Of a DNA stretch of 7,358 nt, positions 5,912 to 7,358 are shown one piece after another. A model generated the notes under the pieces. The model saw nothing but the letters and a program-made list of their open reading frames with translations, was not told the DNA's origin and searched no databases. Origin of the DNA: Syntrophaceae bacterium UBA1163 (GTDB taxonomy: Bacteria; Desulfobacterota; BSN033; UBA1163); the NCBI GenBank assembly GCA_002311635.1, contig DBZJ01000165.1:1-7358 (forward strand), in the 5' to 3' direction. Numbering within the stretch: position 1 is the first letter of the stretch; every line of letters begins with the position of its first letter. The translations under genes were made by a program, and so were the position numbers.

Positions 5912-7358
5912 CTATGCTCGATGCAGCTTTTTAAGGATGATCCTGGCGGCAATGAAGCCCGAAAGACTTGCCCCCACAATGCCGTGCGAGGGGCGGGTAT
6001 AGTGGCCGACTTGATACAGGCCCGGGATAGACGTCTGATGGGGAGGTCTTAAATTCCCGACCTGCTTAGGTGTGGAGGCCAGGCCGTACATCGCACCCAA
6101 TTCGTTTCCGGTATACCGCTCTAAAGTTAATGGTGTGGCGGCTTCGTAAAACAGGAGATGGTCTCCAAGGCCCGGGATGAGCTTTGATTCCAAATGGCGA
6201 AGGACTTTTTGGGAGAAATCTTCTTTAATGCGCCGATACTTTTCGGAATCCCCCCCTCCCCATCTCCCTTGATAATGATAAGGAACATTGATCAGAACAC
6301 TCAAAACGTGTTGCCCGGGAGGGGCCAAGGAAGGGTCCAGCATCGTGGGGATGGAAACCATCATGGTCGGGTTCTGGGGAATCTCACCCCTTCGCAATAT
6401 CCGATCCTCCTCTTCTAAATCGGACAAAAATCGGAGATACGTAAAATACGGAAGACCCATTCCTCTCAGATCCAGATCGGTGGCGACATAAAGGACAAAA
6501 CAGGAGAGTGAATACTCGAGGCGGCTCCACCCTTTTGCAAAAGGCTTTTGAATTTCAAGAGGAAGCATCCTGGAAGAACGATTCGGGTTGATGTCGGAGA
6601 TGACCAAGGGGGCTTGAAATATTTCTCCGTCCTTTGTCCGTACGCCCTCGACCCTGCCATCTCTTATCCGAATTTGGTCCACTTCTGTTTGAAGATGAAC
6701 CTCCCCGGCGGAATGGAGAAAAGCGCTGGCCATGGTTTCTGAAATTTTTCCCATCCCCCCCTTTGGATAGAAAACACCTTCCATCAAGGCCTTGTTAATC
6801 ATCACAGCGAGAAAGAGAAAAGAAAGCCGCGAAGGAGGTTCCGTGACCGGAAGGGAGTGGAGAGCCATCTTGATCTCCCCTCCTTCAAACAGCTTGTCCA
6901 AAATCGCTTTATGACTGAACCGGTGGAACCGAACCAGATTTCGGAAATAGAAAGGGAAGAAGATCTTCTGGATCGTCGTTATCTCCGAATACGATTGTAT
7001 CTCCTCCCCAATTCGTTTGACCATGGACAGATAGGTCCTCAACCCTTTCTCCTCTTGAGGAAAGAGGTCGAAGAGCGCATCGGTATAGGAACGAAATCCA
7101 CCCGGACGCAGATGAATCTCAAATCCAGGGTAGATGTTTCGGACGTGTTCGATCGGAATAAATTCAATCTTCCCATTTGCGCCGATCTCATCAAGGATTT
7201 GATAAAACTCTCCACCCTCATGACATCCTCCAACAAAGGCACCTGTGGCATCGAAGGTGAACCCGTGCCTCTTGAAAGAGACGACATAACCTCCCACCTG
7301 CTCTTCTTTTTCGAGGAGAAGAACCTTCAACCCTTTCTTCGCCAAGAGGGCTGCTGCC
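5912..7358 (-). CDS. CrtI/CrtISO/RetSat-like FAD-dependent oxidoreductase (partial, N-terminus outside window)
   Basis: 481 codons are visible; family members are about 490-520, so roughly 20 residues with the FAD-binding GxGxxG are lost off the right edge. The frame is open to the edge; the TTG at 7345 is internal, as AAALLAKKGLKVLLLEK is the usual helix-strand after GxGxxG. Numbering from the first visible codon: E16, expected to bind the FAD ribose, followed by VGGY (21-24); FYPKGGMGKISETMA (196-210), the family's 'PKGGM' signature; VISDINPN (252-259), the counterpart of 'VISNADP'; and the C-terminal FAD motif PGLYQVGHYT-RPSHGIVGASLSG (445-467). Phytoene desaturases, carotene isomerases and retinol saturases share this layout; all act on polyene or isoprenoid lipids at membranes. 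Which reaction this one performs cannot be told, and no phytoene synthase is in view. Stop is TAG at 5914-5912. Confidence 0.9.
   Translation of the reverse strand, partial: AAALLAKKGLKVLLLEKEEQVGGYVVSFKRHGFTFDATGAFVGGCHEGGEFYQILDEIGANGKIEFIPIEHVRNIYPGFEIHLRPGGFRSYTDALFDLFPQEEKGLRTYLSMVKRIGEEIQSYSEITTIQKIFFPFYFRNLVRFHRFSHKAILDKLFEGGEIKMALHSLPVTEPPSRLSFLFLAVMINKALMEGVFYPKGGMGKISETMASAFLHSAGEVHLQTEVDQIRIRDGRVEGVRTKDGEIFQAPLVISDINPNRSSRMLPLEIQKPFAKGWSRLEYSLSCFVLYVATDLDLRGMGLPYFTYLRFLSDLEEEDRILRRGEIPQNPTMMVSIPTMLDPSLAPPGQHVLSVLINVPYHYQGRWGGGDSEKYRRIKEDFSQKVLRHLESKLIPGLGDHLLFYEAATPLTLERYTGNELGAMYGLASTPKQVGNLRPPHQTSIPGLYQVGHYTRPSHGIVGASLSGFIAARIILKKLHRA

Noticed and set aside
5537..6052. Plus-strand open frame of 171 codons bridging two genes
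   Set aside because: It runs antisense through the radical SAM start, the spacer and the conserved C-terminal FAD motif of the oxidoreductase, with no coding signature of its own.
7343..7345. TTG at 7345 as start of the FAD oxidoreductase
   Set aside because: It would begin in the helix after the FAD-binding GxGxxG; the frame continues open to the window edge, so the gene is truncated rather than short.
1..7358. CRISPR array, tRNA, insertion sequence or attachment site
   Set aside because: I saw no regularly spaced repeats, cloverleaf, transposase motif or flanking direct repeats.

Overview
This 7.36 kb window carries five genes, all on the minus strand. They suggest a diderm (Gram-negative) bacterium: one product looks like an outer-membrane beta-barrel with a signal peptide. 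A B12-dependent class II ribonucleotide reductase, a cobalamin-binding radical SAM enzyme and moderate GC would suit an anaerobic or microaerophilic lineage such as Desulfobacterota/Deltaproteobacteria or a relative. The lineage is an inference; no marker here fixes it.

Layout in the direction of transcription (high to low coordinates): (1) the window edge cuts into a CrtI/CrtISO-like FAD-dependent desaturase or isomerase (5912-7358, N-terminus missing). (2) After 120 nt comes a B12-binding-domain radical SAM protein (4214-5791). (3) After a structured 183-nt spacer comes an SphA/Phenol_MetA_deg-like outer-membrane protein with a signal peptide (3002-4030; its start is moved to a better-supported ATG). 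(4) After a 182-nt spacer comes nrdJ, the adenosylcobalamin-dependent ribonucleoside-diphosphate reductase (534-2819). That spacer holds a perfect palindrome and a promoter with a very good NrdR box plus a weaker second box at the canonical tandem spacing. (5) After a 271-nt spacer with degenerate 8-mer and 7-mer tandem repeats comes the start of a small exported protein, possibly DUF3108-like, cut off by the left edge (1-262).

How the genes fit together: nrdJ is housekeeping (dNTP supply) and seems to have its own NrdR-controlled promoter, so it is a separate transcription unit. The desaturase-like enzyme, the B12 radical SAM enzyme and the outer-membrane barrel are co-directional. They could form an accessory set that modifies a hydrophobic (isoprenoid, lipid or aromatic) compound, but the spacers of 120-183 nt make a single operon only possible. 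I saw no tRNA, rRNA, insertion sequence or CRISPR array. The strongest non-gene signal is the tandem NrdR operator. The most open biological question is the desaturase/radical SAM/barrel neighbourhood.
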